Assembly (NCBI RefSeq): GCF_020176955.2
Contig: NZ_JAIUCZ020000007.1
Coordinates: forward strand, 457,390-521,389
Length of the DNA: 64,000 nt
Source: Nocardia sp. alder85J
Lineage (GTDB): Bacteria; Actinomycetota; Actinomycetes; Mycobacteriales; Mycobacteriaceae
Direction: 5' to 3'
Part shown: in pieces, positions 24,379 through 33,337 of the stretch
Numbering within the stretch: the first letter of the stretch is position 1
Layout of the letters: every line of letters begins with the position of its first letter
Notes under the pieces: model-generated
Seen by the model: only the letters and a program-made list of their open reading frames with translations
The model's database searches: none
What the model was told of the DNA's origin: nothing
Program-made: the position numbers and the translations under genes

Positions 24379-24698
24379 GCGAGCACCTCCCCTGCCCGGG
24401 CGGCCGCGGCCGCGGTCTGTTCGTCGCGCTGCCCGACAGCGCTGTCGTACCCGCGCAGCACCTGACCGTAGGTGGCGACCAGCTGCCCGGCCGTCGACAA
24501 CGCCTGGGCGTGCTCGGCCACCGCAGCGGCGAACCGGGTGGCGAATTCACCACCCACGACGCCCAATTCGGCGGCGAGCCGGTGCGGGTCCACCGCCCCG
24601 GCGGCCACCGCCGCGGCCGAGGCGAGCTGTTGCGAAACGGAATCCGCAATGGATGTGTAGGCGGCCAGCGCGGCCGGATCGAGCTTCAGCGAATCCAC
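24375..24698 (-). CDS. EspC-like type VII secretion target (second copy)
   Basis: The 107-residue helical protein begins MDSLKLDPAALAAYTSIADS, continues with a helix-turn-helix around VVGGEFATRFAAAVAEHA, and ends with LRGYDSAVGQRDEQTAAAA. It fits the EspC/PE-like small partner class. The GTG start at 24698 has GAGGGGG upstream, and the stop overlaps the next gene (GTGA). It heads the second module: EspC-like, 462-residue protein, then membrane protein. Assignment is by pattern and context, with lower sequence resemblance than the copy at 18714. Confidence 0.65.
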   Translation of the reverse strand: MDSLKLDPAALAAYTSIADSVSQQLASAAAVAAGAVDPHRLAAELGVVGGEFATRFAAAVAEHAQALSTAGQLVATYGQVLRGYDSAVGQRDEQTAAAAARAGEVLA

Positions 24699-24885
24699 TG
24701 TAGTTCCCCCTCACGGAAACCGTGTTTGCGAGATCCGGCTCCGCGTCCGGGGCCGGCGCTGTCGCTTGATAATTCGAGTCCACCATACGTCGCGAACAGC
24801 GAACCCGCCCCCGATCCAGCCGGTACACCCCGGCCGGCCAGTTGAAAAAGGGGCGTTCACAATTACCGCACGGGTCCGTCCCGGC

Positions 24886-26250
24886 TCAGAGCGCGGCGAC
24901 CCGCTTCGCCAGATCGTCGGCCAGCGCCCGCGCCCGATCGTGATCGGTGGCCTCCACCATGACCCGGATGAGCTCCTCGGTTCCGCTGGGGCGCAACAGG
25001 ACTCGGCCGGTGTCGCCGAGCGTGCGCTCGGCCTCGGCCACCGCCTCCAGTAGATCCGGCGCGCCGGCGACGGTCTTGTCGGTGACCGGCACGTTCACCA
25101 GCACCTGCGGCACGGTCTGCACGACACCCGCCAGCTCCGCGAGCGAGTGTCCGGTCTGCGCCATCCGGGCCATCAGCTTCAGGCCGGTGAGCAGACCGTC
25201 GCCGGTGGTGCCGAAGCCCGGGAACACCACGTGCCCGGACTGTTCACCACCGAGGGTGTAGCCACCGCGGCGCAACTCCTCCAGCACATAGCGGTCACCG
25301 ACCGCGGTGGTGCGCACCGTGATTCCCGCGCCGCGCATCGCGATGTGCAGGCCCAGATTGCTCATCACGGTCGCGACCAGGGTGTCGTGGGCCAGTCCGC
25401 CGGCCTCGTGCATGGCCAGCGCCAGGATCGCCATGATGGCGTCACCGTCGACCACCGCCCCGGTGGCGTCCACCGCCAGGCAACGATCGGCGTCGCCGTC
25501 GTGCGCCAGCCCCAGATCGGCGCCGTGCTCGCGGACCGCGCGCCGGACCGGGTCCAGGTGCGTCGACCCGCAGCGATCGTTGATGTTGAGCCCGTTCGGC
25601 TCGGCATGGATGGCGACCACCCGTGCCCCCGCCTCGCGGTAGGCGGCGGGGCCCACGTCGGAGGCGGCGCCGTGCGCGCAGTCCACCACCACGGTGAGCC
25701 CGCTCAGATCACGGCCGGTGGCCTCGATCAGGTGCTCCACATACCGCTCGTGCGTCCCGGCCAGGCTGTAGTGGTCGTCGACGCGGCCGTCGGCGCCGGA
25801 CTGGCTCAGCACCCGGCCGATCCCGGCGCCGGTGGGCCGGGTGAACTCGCGGCGGCGCACCAGCTCCTCGATGCGGTCCTCCACCGCGTCGTCCAGCTTG
25901 TGCCCGCCCGCGGCGAAGATCTTGATCCCGTTGTCCGGCATCGGATTGTGCGACGCCGAGATCATGACGCCGAGGCAGGCGTCGTAGACGGCGGTCAGAT
26001 AGGCGACGGCGGGCGTCGGCAGCACACCGACGGACAGCACGTCCACACCCGCGGCGGTCAGGCCGGCGGTCACCGCGGCCTCCAGCATCTCGCCGCTGGC
26101 GCGCGGGTCACGACCGACCACCGCGACGGCACGCCGGCGACCACGCGCGAGCACCTCCGCGGCCGCAGCCGCCACGTGCAGCGCCAGCTCCGGGCCCAGG
26201 CCCTCGTTGGCCAGTCCTCGGACCCCGTCGGTCCCGAACAAACGTCCCAT
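24886..26250 (-). CDS. glmM: Phosphoglucosamine mutase
   Basis: GlmM converts glucosamine-6-phosphate to glucosamine-1-phosphate, between GlmS and GlmU. The 454-residue protein starts MGRLFGTDGVRGLANEGLGP. The phosphoserine loop is MISASHNPMPDNG, with S100 as the phosphorylated residue. The metal loop is DGDADR, the sugar loop GGEQSGH, and the phosphate-binding RPSGTEELIRVM is near the end. The ATG at 26250 is the family start. It lies downstream of rpsI on the same strand, separated by a strong hairpin. Confidence 0.97.
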   Translation of the reverse strand: MGRLFGTDGVRGLANEGLGPELALHVAAAAAEVLARGRRRAVAVVGRDPRASGEMLEAAVTAGLTAAGVDVLSVGVLPTPAVAYLTAVYDACLGVMISASHNPMPDNGIKIFAAGGHKLDDAVEDRIEELVRRREFTRPTGAGIGRVLSQSGADGRVDDHYSLAGTHERYVEHLIEATGRDLSGLTVVVDCAHGAASDVGPAAYREAGARVVAIHAEPNGLNINDRCGSTHLDPVRRAVREHGADLGLAHDGDADRCLAVDATGAVVDGDAIMAILALAMHEAGGLAHDTLVATVMSNLGLHIAMRGAGITVRTTAVGDRYVLEELRRGGYTLGGEQSGHVVFPGFGTTGDGLLTGLKLMARMAQTGHSLAELAGVVQTVPQVLVNVPVTDKTVAGAPDLLEAVAEAERTLGDTGRVLLRPSGTEELIRVMVEATDHDRARALADDLAKRVAAL

Positions 26251-26276
26251 TACCTCGCCTTATAGGTCGTGACAGC

Positions 26277-26332
26277 ACGAGAGCAGGCGCCCAGCGATAC
26301 CGAAAACCATCGGTGCTGGGGCCTGCTCTCGT
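26277..26332 (-). terminator. Long hairpin between rpsI and glmM
   Basis: ACGAGAGCAGGC (26277-26288) pairs perfectly with GCCTGCTCTCGT (26321-26332), and an inner CCCAGC/GCTGGG pairing extends the structure. It starts 74 nt after the rpsI stop. It may end the ribosomal-protein transcript or attenuate glmM. There is no clear T-run. Confidence 0.6.
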
Positions 26333-26405
26333 ACAGGTGCCGTGACGACCGTACTCCACCCGATGCCACATGGACGCCGGATGGAGACAGCCGCACGCGG
26401 CAAGG

Positions 26406-26932
<527 letters not shown>

Positions 26933-26936
<4 letters not shown>

Positions 26937-27376
26937 TGGGCCACCTGCTTGATCTCGAACGGAACGGGCTGCTGCGCGGTGTGCGGGTGGTTCGGGCCGC
27001 CGTACACCTTCAGCTTGCGGATGATCTGGTTACCCAGCTTGTTCTTCGGGATCATGCCCTTGACGGCACGCTCCACCAGACGCTCCGGTCGGGTCTCCAG
27101 CAGCTGCCCGACAGAACGGGACTTCAGACCGCCCGGGTACTGCGAGTGGGTGTAGAGGAGCTTGTCCTGCCGCTTGTTGCCGGAGACGGCAACCTTGTCG
27201 GCGTTGATGATGATGACGAAATCGCCACCGTCGACGTTGGGGGCATAGGTCGGCTTGTTCTTGCCGCGCAGGATGTTCGCAGCCTGCACCGCAAGGCGGC
27301 CGAGCACCACATCGGTGGCGTCGATGACGTACCACGTGCGGGTGACGTCACCTGCCTTGGGGCTGTACGTAGGCAC
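26933..27376 (-). CDS. rplM: 50S ribosomal protein L13
   Basis: The 147-residue protein carries the L13 motifs TWYVIDATDVVLGRLAVQAA, GDFVIIINADKVAVSGNK and RAVKGMIPKNKLG. The GTG at 27376 gives MPTYSPKAGDVTRTW, matching mycobacterial L13; the longer open frame is not used. It is the first gene of rplM-rpsI. In M. tuberculosis esxT follows directly upstream of rplM; here the next 19 kb hold other genes before the ESX-4 core. Confidence 0.97.
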
Positions 27377-27545
27377 AGTACTTCCCTTGTCTGTCGGATA
27401 ACTGCCGGCCGGAGGGCGGTCGAGCGGCCCCGGCGGCCGGTTGAGACCCGGGGACTCGTGGGACGAGCACGGTTCTACACCGCGACGTACCGCACACCAG
27501 CAGGTGACGATACCAGCCGCCCTGCTCCGATCGGCAATCGCCCGG

Positions 27546-29084
27546 TCAGGGCTGCTCCGGCCCCGGCTGCGGCGGGGCCGTCGGGCCGGCTTCCGGATCG
27601 GGCCGGTCCGCCTCGGGCACCGGCTCCTCGGGCACGACGGCCGGCGGCCGGGTGAACCGGCTGCTCGGCTGTTCCCGGACCGGCGCGATCGGCTCCTGTT
27701 CGCCGGTCTCCGGCTCGTCCTCGGGATCGCGCAGCGCGTGCCGCCCGCCACCGCCGGTCCGGATGACCCCGATCGGGCGGGACTCGCCGGTGGTGCCGTG
27801 CCGGGGGCCCGGCCCGATCCGGCGGGTCGTCTCGGCCGGATCGGCCCGGCCCGCCCCGCGATCGATCAGCACCGTCGGATCGGCCACCGTCCCGGGATGG
27901 GCGACCCCGCCCAGCACCGCGCGCGCCGCCGCTGCCGGAACCAGCTGGGCGCGCGAGCCGTGCCCCGTTCCGGTGTGCGGACCGTGCGCCGATATCGGCA
28001 TGCCGTGCATCGCGGTCATCGCACCCGGACTCGTGACCGACGTCGTCGGCCGCCCCGCCTCCGAGGCGGTCGGCCCGGCCGGGCCGTAGCCGCCGGGTGC
28101 GGCCGGCTGCCCCGCCGCACCCGGGCCACGGCCCGGATCCGCCGGTGGCGCAGGCTGATTCGACGACTGCCCGGATCCGCCCGAGCCGGGCGTGCCCGCC
28201 GGGCCACCGGACGGACCGGCCGGCGGGAACTCACCGGCCCGCTCACTGTCGCTGACCAGCAGATGCGCCGCCCCCAGCACCAGCGCGTGCATGGGATGGT
28301 CGGCCAGTTGCAGCCGATGGCCGAGATGATTCTGGAACGCCAGCCGCAGCGCGTCGTTGAAGCACGCGTTACCGGACAGCAGCACCGTGGAGGTGTCCGC
28401 GCCGATCGCGCGCGCCGCGGCCATGACCTCGATCACCACGTTGTCGGCGGCGTGCGCCTCCCGCGTCGCCTCCGGCGGAACCAGCACCCCGGCCGATTCG
28501 GTGGGCTGCTCGTCGTCGCCGTGCACCGCGACCACCAGGCAGTTCCGGCCGTCGGAGTAGACGCCGGTCGCACCCACCCCGGACCGCCCCGGCTGCGGCG
28601 CCTGCACCAGCCCCAGCGCCCGCATGTACCCGGACAGCGCCACCGACTCCGGCAACGGCTCGGTCACCACGTCGAGCAGCTCGACCAGGCGGCAGTACTC
28701 CTCCACCTTGCCGTCGGGCCAGTCGTCGGGGAAGGGCAGCGCCACCACGTCCGGCTTACCGCGCAGATGTTTGCCCACGGCCGCCAGCGGGTTGTAGAGG
28801 CGGGCGCGGAACACCAGTTCCGCGGGCCAGGTCGCCCCCGCGATCCGGATCTGCAAGTGGCCGAGGATGTCCCGGACATCGGAGACGGCGATGCCCAGAT
28901 CGGGGCGCTGGATCTCGGTGCTCGCCGTGTGCAGGCGCCCCGTCGAATCCGCCAGCAGGTACGCCGGCGGCGTAAAAGTTCCTTCCACCTGGACCGGGCG
29001 TATCGGTATGCCACCGCCGCCTGCGGCCACGGACACCACATCCCAACCGAGATGTACCGCCCCAACTCGAGCCGTCACAGCCAT
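27546..29084 (-). CDS. Actin/Hsp70-like protein in the ESX-4 region
   Basis: The 512-residue protein has an actin-superfamily look. An N-terminal VGAVHLGWDVVSVAAG could be the phosphate-1 loop, and TSTVLLSGNACFNDALRLAF followed by HPMHALVLGAAHLLV resembles the adenosine motif and last helix of Hsp70/FtsA-like proteins. From about residue 290 the chain is Pro/Gly-rich and disordered, with a further small segment near 370-420. No membrane helix was seen. The motifs are divergent and ATP binding is not proven. It is the first gene beyond rplM, 58 nt downstream of the FHA-ABC transporter gene, and probably in the same transcript. Confidence 0.65.
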   Translation of the reverse strand: MAVTARVGAVHLGWDVVSVAAGGGGIPIRPVQVEGTFTPPAYLLADSTGRLHTASTEIQRPDLGIAVSDVRDILGHLQIRIAGATWPAELVFRARLYNPLAAVGKHLRGKPDVVALPFPDDWPDGKVEEYCRLVELLDVVTEPLPESVALSGYMRALGLVQAPQPGRSGVGATGVYSDGRNCLVVAVHGDDEQPTESAGVLVPPEATREAHAADNVVIEVMAAARAIGADTSTVLLSGNACFNDALRLAFQNHLGHRLQLADHPMHALVLGAAHLLVSDSERAGEFPPAGPSGGPAGTPGSGGSGQSSNQPAPPADPGRGPGAAGQPAAPGGYGPAGPTASEAGRPTTSVTSPGAMTAMHGMPISAHGPHTGTGHGSRAQLVPAAAARAVLGGVAHPGTVADPTVLIDRGAGRADPAETTRRIGPGPRHGTTGESRPIGVIRTGGGGRHALRDPEDEPETGEQEPIAPVREQPSSRFTRPPAVVPEEPVPEADRPDPEAGPTAPPQPGPEQP

Positions 29085-29142
29085 AAGTGTGCCTGCTGCC
29101 GCGCCGATGCGCTCGGGGCCGTCCCCAATGCGACCGCCACCG

Positions 29143-31767
29143 TCATGACGCCGACTTCTTCAGTCGCAGACGCGACCAGGTCAGCAGCGACAGCACCGCG
29201 GTGATGACCAGCAGCAGGCCGATATCGAGCAGCCAGAACGCCGGTTGGTGCTGCCACAGCGCGTCGGGCTGGGCCCCGCCGAACAGCCCCCGCAGGTCCA
29301 CCGTCGACGCTCCCGCCGCGAATCCCCAGCGGGACGGGAACAGATAGGACAGCTGCTCCAGCACCACCCGGTTGGTCACCGGGATCATGCCGCCGGCCAT
29401 CACCAGCTGGCACATGATCACGACGACCAGCAGCGGCATCACCTGCTCGTTCGATTTCGCCAGCGTCGACAGCAGCAGGCCGATCACCACGCAGGTCACG
29501 GCCGTGAACGCCAGATCGATGTAGAGCTCGGCACTGCCCGAAGGGATCAGCGCGCCCTTGCCCGGCGGCTGCTTGCCGAACAGCACGATGGCCACCAGCA
29601 CCGCCGCCTGCAACAGCGCCGCCAGCCCGAACACCACCACCTTAGCCATCAGGTACGCCGAGGGCAGCAGGCCCACCGCTCGTTCCCGGTAGAAGATCGG
29701 CCGCTCCCCGACCAGATCGCGCACGGTCAGCGTCGACCCCATGAAACAGGCGCCGAGGATCAGCACCACCAGCAACTGCTGGGTCTCGCCGCCGCCGCTG
29801 CGGACCATGCTGCCGTCCGGCAGCGGCGCCAGCGGACCCGGTGCGAAACCGTTCTTGCCCGGCACCACCAGCGAGAGCACACCGAGGACGAACGGCAGTA
29901 CCACCAGGAACCCCAGATAGCCGCGGTCGGCCAGGATCAGCCGGGTCTGTCTTCGGGACAGCGTCGAGAACTGTTTCCAGCCACTGGATTTCGGCGGCCG
30001 GCCGGTCTCGCCGCGAGGTGCGGCGGCCGGTGGCGGCGGCACCGCGGCCTGCCGGGAGCGATAGTTCGCGAAGGCCCGGTCCGGGTCCATGGCCACCCGG
30101 GCGAAGATCTCCGCCCAGTCGCTGGTGCCGAGGAAGTCGCCGACCGCGCCGGGATGTCCGCAGAACGCCGTCTTGCCGCCGGGGGCCAGCAGCAGCACCT
30201 GATCGCACATGTCCAGGCAGGCCACCGAGTGGGTGACGACGATCACCGTGCGCCCGGCGTCGGCCAGCTCCCGCAGCATGATCATCACCTGCCGGTCCAG
30301 CGCCGGATCCAGGCCCGAGGTGGGTTCGTCGAGGATCAGCAGCGACGGACCGGTGAGCAGTTCCAGTGCCACCGACGCCCGCTTGCGCTGCCCGCCGGAC
30401 AGCCGGTCCACCCGGGTGTCGGCGTGCTCGGTCAGCGACAGTTCCTCCAGCACCCCGTCGATGACCTGGCGGCGGTCCTGTTTGCTGGTGTCCGGAGGTA
30501 GTCGCAGCTCGGCGGCGAAGCCCAGCGCCTGCCGCACGGTGAGTTGCCGGTGCAGCACGTCGTCCTGCGGCACCATGCCGATCCGGCTGCGCATGGCGCC
30601 GTATTCGGCGTGCAGGTCGCGGCCCTCGAAGGTGACCACGCCGGCCGACGGGTGCACGGATCCGGCGATCAGCTTCGACAGCGTGGACTTGCCCGCGCCG
30701 GAGGGCCCGATCAGCGCGGTGAGGGTGCCGCGCCCGGCCCCCATGTTGACGTCGACGAGCAGATGTTTGTTGCCCTCCACCACGAATCCGACGCCGTGCA
30801 CGGTCAGGCCCTGTTCGGCGACCGGCTTCTGGCGGACCTTCAGCGCGCCGTCGGTGACGACGAAGTCGATGTTGCCGATCGTGACGATGTCGCGTTCCCG
30901 CAGCGCCGCACGCGATTCCCGGCGGCCGTTGACGAAAGTGCCGTTGGCCGAGCCGAGATCCTCCAGCACCATGCCCTGGTCACCGCGGATCAGGCGGGCG
31001 TGCCGGCGCGAGGCCAGCGAATCGTTGACCACGATCTGGTTGTCGCTGGTCCGGCCGATGGTCAAGCCGCCGGAGGGAATCCGGTCGGCCCGCGCGAAGG
31101 GTGCGGTCGAGGCGCGGGCGCGCACGGGCGGTAGTGCCGAGGTGTCGGCCTTCGTCGTCATATTGACATTCACAGCCATGTTGACGTTGGGGGCCATATT
31201 GGTCGGCGGGGCCAGGTCGGCGCTCGGCGCCCCCGTCGGAACCGGCTGCCGCTGCGGCTGATTCGGGTACCGGCCGTCGTCCGGCCGCGGCGTGCGATCG
31301 GAGCGCGGCTCGTGGTCCGGGCGCGACTGCGGCCGGGACTGCGGCGGCATCGGCCGCGCCGGGGTCGCGGGGCCGCGATTCGGCGGCGGCGCGTAGTGCG
31401 GCTGCGGCTGCGACGGCGGTCCGGACCGGTCCGGCCGGGGCTGCGGCCGGGCGGGCGCCTGCGGAACCAGGTGCAGCAGCGGCCCGTTGATCGCGTCGCC
31501 CAGCCGCACCAGCATCGGCCGATCGACGGCCACCGGCCGGGTCAGCCGCTGCGCGTCCACGAATACCCCGTTGGTACTGCCGTTGTCCGTGAGTACCCAG
31601 GCACTGCCCTGCCAGACGAGCGTGGCGTGCACCCGGGACACCAGCGGACTGTCGACGAACAGCGTCACTTCCGGTGCGCGGCCCAACGTGATCTGCTGAC
31701 CGCCGTCGAACGTGCGGTCGGTTCCCTCATAGCGCACAGTGATCTTCGGCGCCCCCGGTGATGACAT
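29143..31767 (-). CDS. Two-FHA-domain ABC transporter (Rv1747-like)
   Basis: The 874-residue fusion resembles M. tuberculosis Rv1747, an ABC exporter regulated by Ser/Thr kinases through its FHA domains. FHA1 spans about 26-75 (LGRAPEV, SRVHATL, DNGSTNGVFV). A Pro/Gln/Arg-rich linker follows, then FHA2 at about 225-300 (IGRTSDNQIVV, SRRHARL, DLGSANGTFVNG). The ABC domain has Walker A GPSGAGKST near 357, signature LSGGQRKR and DEPTSGLD. The C-terminal ABC2-type domain has about six membrane helices. Phosphothreonine binding by FHA and the kinase gene 15 kb away suggest phospho-control. The substrate is unknown. Confidence 0.92.
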   Translation of the reverse strand: MSSPGAPKITVRYEGTDRTFDGGQQITLGRAPEVTLFVDSPLVSRVHATLVWQGSAWVLTDNGSTNGVFVDAQRLTRPVAVDRPMLVRLGDAINGPLLHLVPQAPARPQPRPDRSGPPSQPQPHYAPPPNRGPATPARPMPPQSRPQSRPDHEPRSDRTPRPDDGRYPNQPQRQPVPTGAPSADLAPPTNMAPNVNMAVNVNMTTKADTSALPPVRARASTAPFARADRIPSGGLTIGRTSDNQIVVNDSLASRRHARLIRGDQGMVLEDLGSANGTFVNGRRESRAALRERDIVTIGNIDFVVTDGALKVRQKPVAEQGLTVHGVGFVVEGNKHLLVDVNMGAGRGTLTALIGPSGAGKSTLSKLIAGSVHPSAGVVTFEGRDLHAEYGAMRSRIGMVPQDDVLHRQLTVRQALGFAAELRLPPDTSKQDRRQVIDGVLEELSLTEHADTRVDRLSGGQRKRASVALELLTGPSLLILDEPTSGLDPALDRQVMIMLRELADAGRTVIVVTHSVACLDMCDQVLLLAPGGKTAFCGHPGAVGDFLGTSDWAEIFARVAMDPDRAFANYRSRQAAVPPPPAAAPRGETGRPPKSSGWKQFSTLSRRQTRLILADRGYLGFLVVLPFVLGVLSLVVPGKNGFAPGPLAPLPDGSMVRSGGGETQQLLVVLILGACFMGSTLTVRDLVGERPIFYRERAVGLLPSAYLMAKVVVFGLAALLQAAVLVAIVLFGKQPPGKGALIPSGSAELYIDLAFTAVTCVVIGLLLSTLAKSNEQVMPLLVVVIMCQLVMAGGMIPVTNRVVLEQLSYLFPSRWGFAAGASTVDLRGLFGGAQPDALWQHQPAFWLLDIGLLLVITAVLSLLTWSRLRLKKSAS

Positions 31768-31872
31768 AGTGTCTTACCCTAATCGCTGGCCCGGAACAGG
31801 TGGAGCCCTGAAGTTTCCGCCGATTCCACCTACCCGGGGCGGTAATTGCGGAAAGCTCGGCCCCGGGGGTGC

Positions 31873-33327
31873 ATGAAGGTGGCGAAACGCCAGGTGATGT
31901 CGGCGCTCGCCGGGCTGCTCACGACAGCCGTGGCGCTGTCCGGCTGCGCGGCGACGGTGGGCGGTCACGCGGTATCGATCTACGACGACCCGTTCCAGGT
32001 GGCCGGACTGCCGACCACCAACGGGCCCAGCGGCCCGCGGCCCGGCGTCCCGGACACCACCCTCACCGCCGTCGGCGCCGACCACGGCGACATGGACCGG
32101 CTCGCCCTCGATGCCCTGGACGACATCCAGAGCTTCTGGCAGGGCGAATTCCACCGCGATTTCAGCACCGGCGCCTTCACGCCGGTCACCACCTTCCGGT
32201 CCTGGGACGCCCGGACGCCACAACCCGGTGACGGCCCGTTCTGCCAGGAGAGCACCGATCAACTGATCAACGCCGCGTACTGCCGCCTGGACAACACCAT
32301 CGGCTGGGACCGCGGCGAACTGCTGCCGATGATGTACGACGATTTCGGCCCGATGGCCGTGGTGATGGTGCTCGCCCACGAATACGGCCACGCCGTGCAG
32401 AACATGGCGCATCTGGTCGCCGGCGGCGATCCGGTGCTGGTCAAGGAGCAGCAGGCCGACTGCTTCGCCGGGGTGTTCATCCGGCACGTGGCCGCGGGCG
32501 GGGCGCCGCACTTCACGATCAACACCTCCGACGGGCTCAACAAGGTGCTGGCCGCCACGGTCGCGATCCGCGACGCCGATCCCGGCGACGCGGAGGCGGT
32601 GCACGGCTCGGCGTTCGAGCGGGTGACCGCGGTGCAGATGGGCTTCACCGACGGACCCGCCGCGTGCAAGGCGATCGACATGCGCGACATCAACCGGCGC
32701 CGGAAGAATCTGCCGCAGAGCTTCGGTGACGACGACAACGGCGAAACCGAGGTCTCCAAGAGCAATCTGGTGGAGCTGACCAAGGCGATGGCCGCGGTGC
32801 TGCCGATCCCGAAGGAACCGACCTACGACTATCACGGCGCCACCCTGCACTGTCTCGACGGCGCCGACACCCGGCCGGTGACCTACTGCCCGGCCACCAA
32901 CACCATCGGCATCGATCTGCCCGCGCTGGCCCGCCGCGGCGCGCCCGGTGACGCCGGCTCGGACGAGTTCCCGACGCGCATCGGCGGCGACTACAACGCG
33001 TACATCGTGCTGGTGTCGCGGTACGCGCTGGCGGTGCAGGAGAGCGCCCATCAGGCGCTGGCCGGGCCCAAGCCCGCGTTGCGGGCGGCCTGCCTGTCCG
33101 GGGTGATCACCGCGAAGCTCGCCGACCCGGCGCGATCGGCCGCCGGCAGCGGGGAGATCTCGCTGTCGGTCGGCGATCTGGACAAGGCGGTGTCCGGCCT
33201 GCTCAGCGACGGCCTGGCGGCCAGCGATGTGGACGGGCGCACGGTGCCGAGCGGATTCTCCCGGGTCGACGCCTTCCGCGCGGGGGTGCTGGGCAGTCGG
33301 CAGACCTGCGAATCCCGCTACGCGTGA
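31873..33327 (+). CDS. Secreted lipoprotein zinc metallopeptidase
   Basis: The 484-residue protein has a lipoprotein signal ending LSGC near residue 23, then a neutral zinc metallopeptidase domain. The catalytic motif is HEYGH in VMVLAHEYGHAVQNM (about 165-180), followed by the third-ligand region KEQQADCFAGVFI. This matches the YpfJ/putative neutral zinc metallopeptidase group. Several cysteines could form disulfides outside the cell. I chose ATG 31873 because the signal peptide then starts MKVAKRQ; an upstream start at 31846 adds nine residues. It is divergent from the FHA-ABC gene and converges with the FHA protein gene, leaving 10 bases. Confidence 0.88.
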   Translation: MKVAKRQVMSALAGLLTTAVALSGCAATVGGHAVSIYDDPFQVAGLPTTNGPSGPRPGVPDTTLTAVGADHGDMDRLALDALDDIQSFWQGEFHRDFSTGAFTPVTTFRSWDARTPQPGDGPFCQESTDQLINAAYCRLDNTIGWDRGELLPMMYDDFGPMAVVMVLAHEYGHAVQNMAHLVAGGDPVLVKEQQADCFAGVFIRHVAAGGAPHFTINTSDGLNKVLAATVAIRDADPGDAEAVHGSAFERVTAVQMGFTDGPAACKAIDMRDINRRRKNLPQSFGDDDNGETEVSKSNLVELTKAMAAVLPIPKEPTYDYHGATLHCLDGADTRPVTYCPATNTIGIDLPALARRGAPGDAGSDEFPTRIGGDYNAYIVLVSRYALAVQESAHQALAGPKPALRAACLSGVITAKLADPARSAAGSGEISLSVGDLDKAVSGLLSDGLAASDVDGRTVPSGFSRVDAFRAGVLGSRQTCESRYA

Positions 33328-33337
33328 ACTCGTTTCG

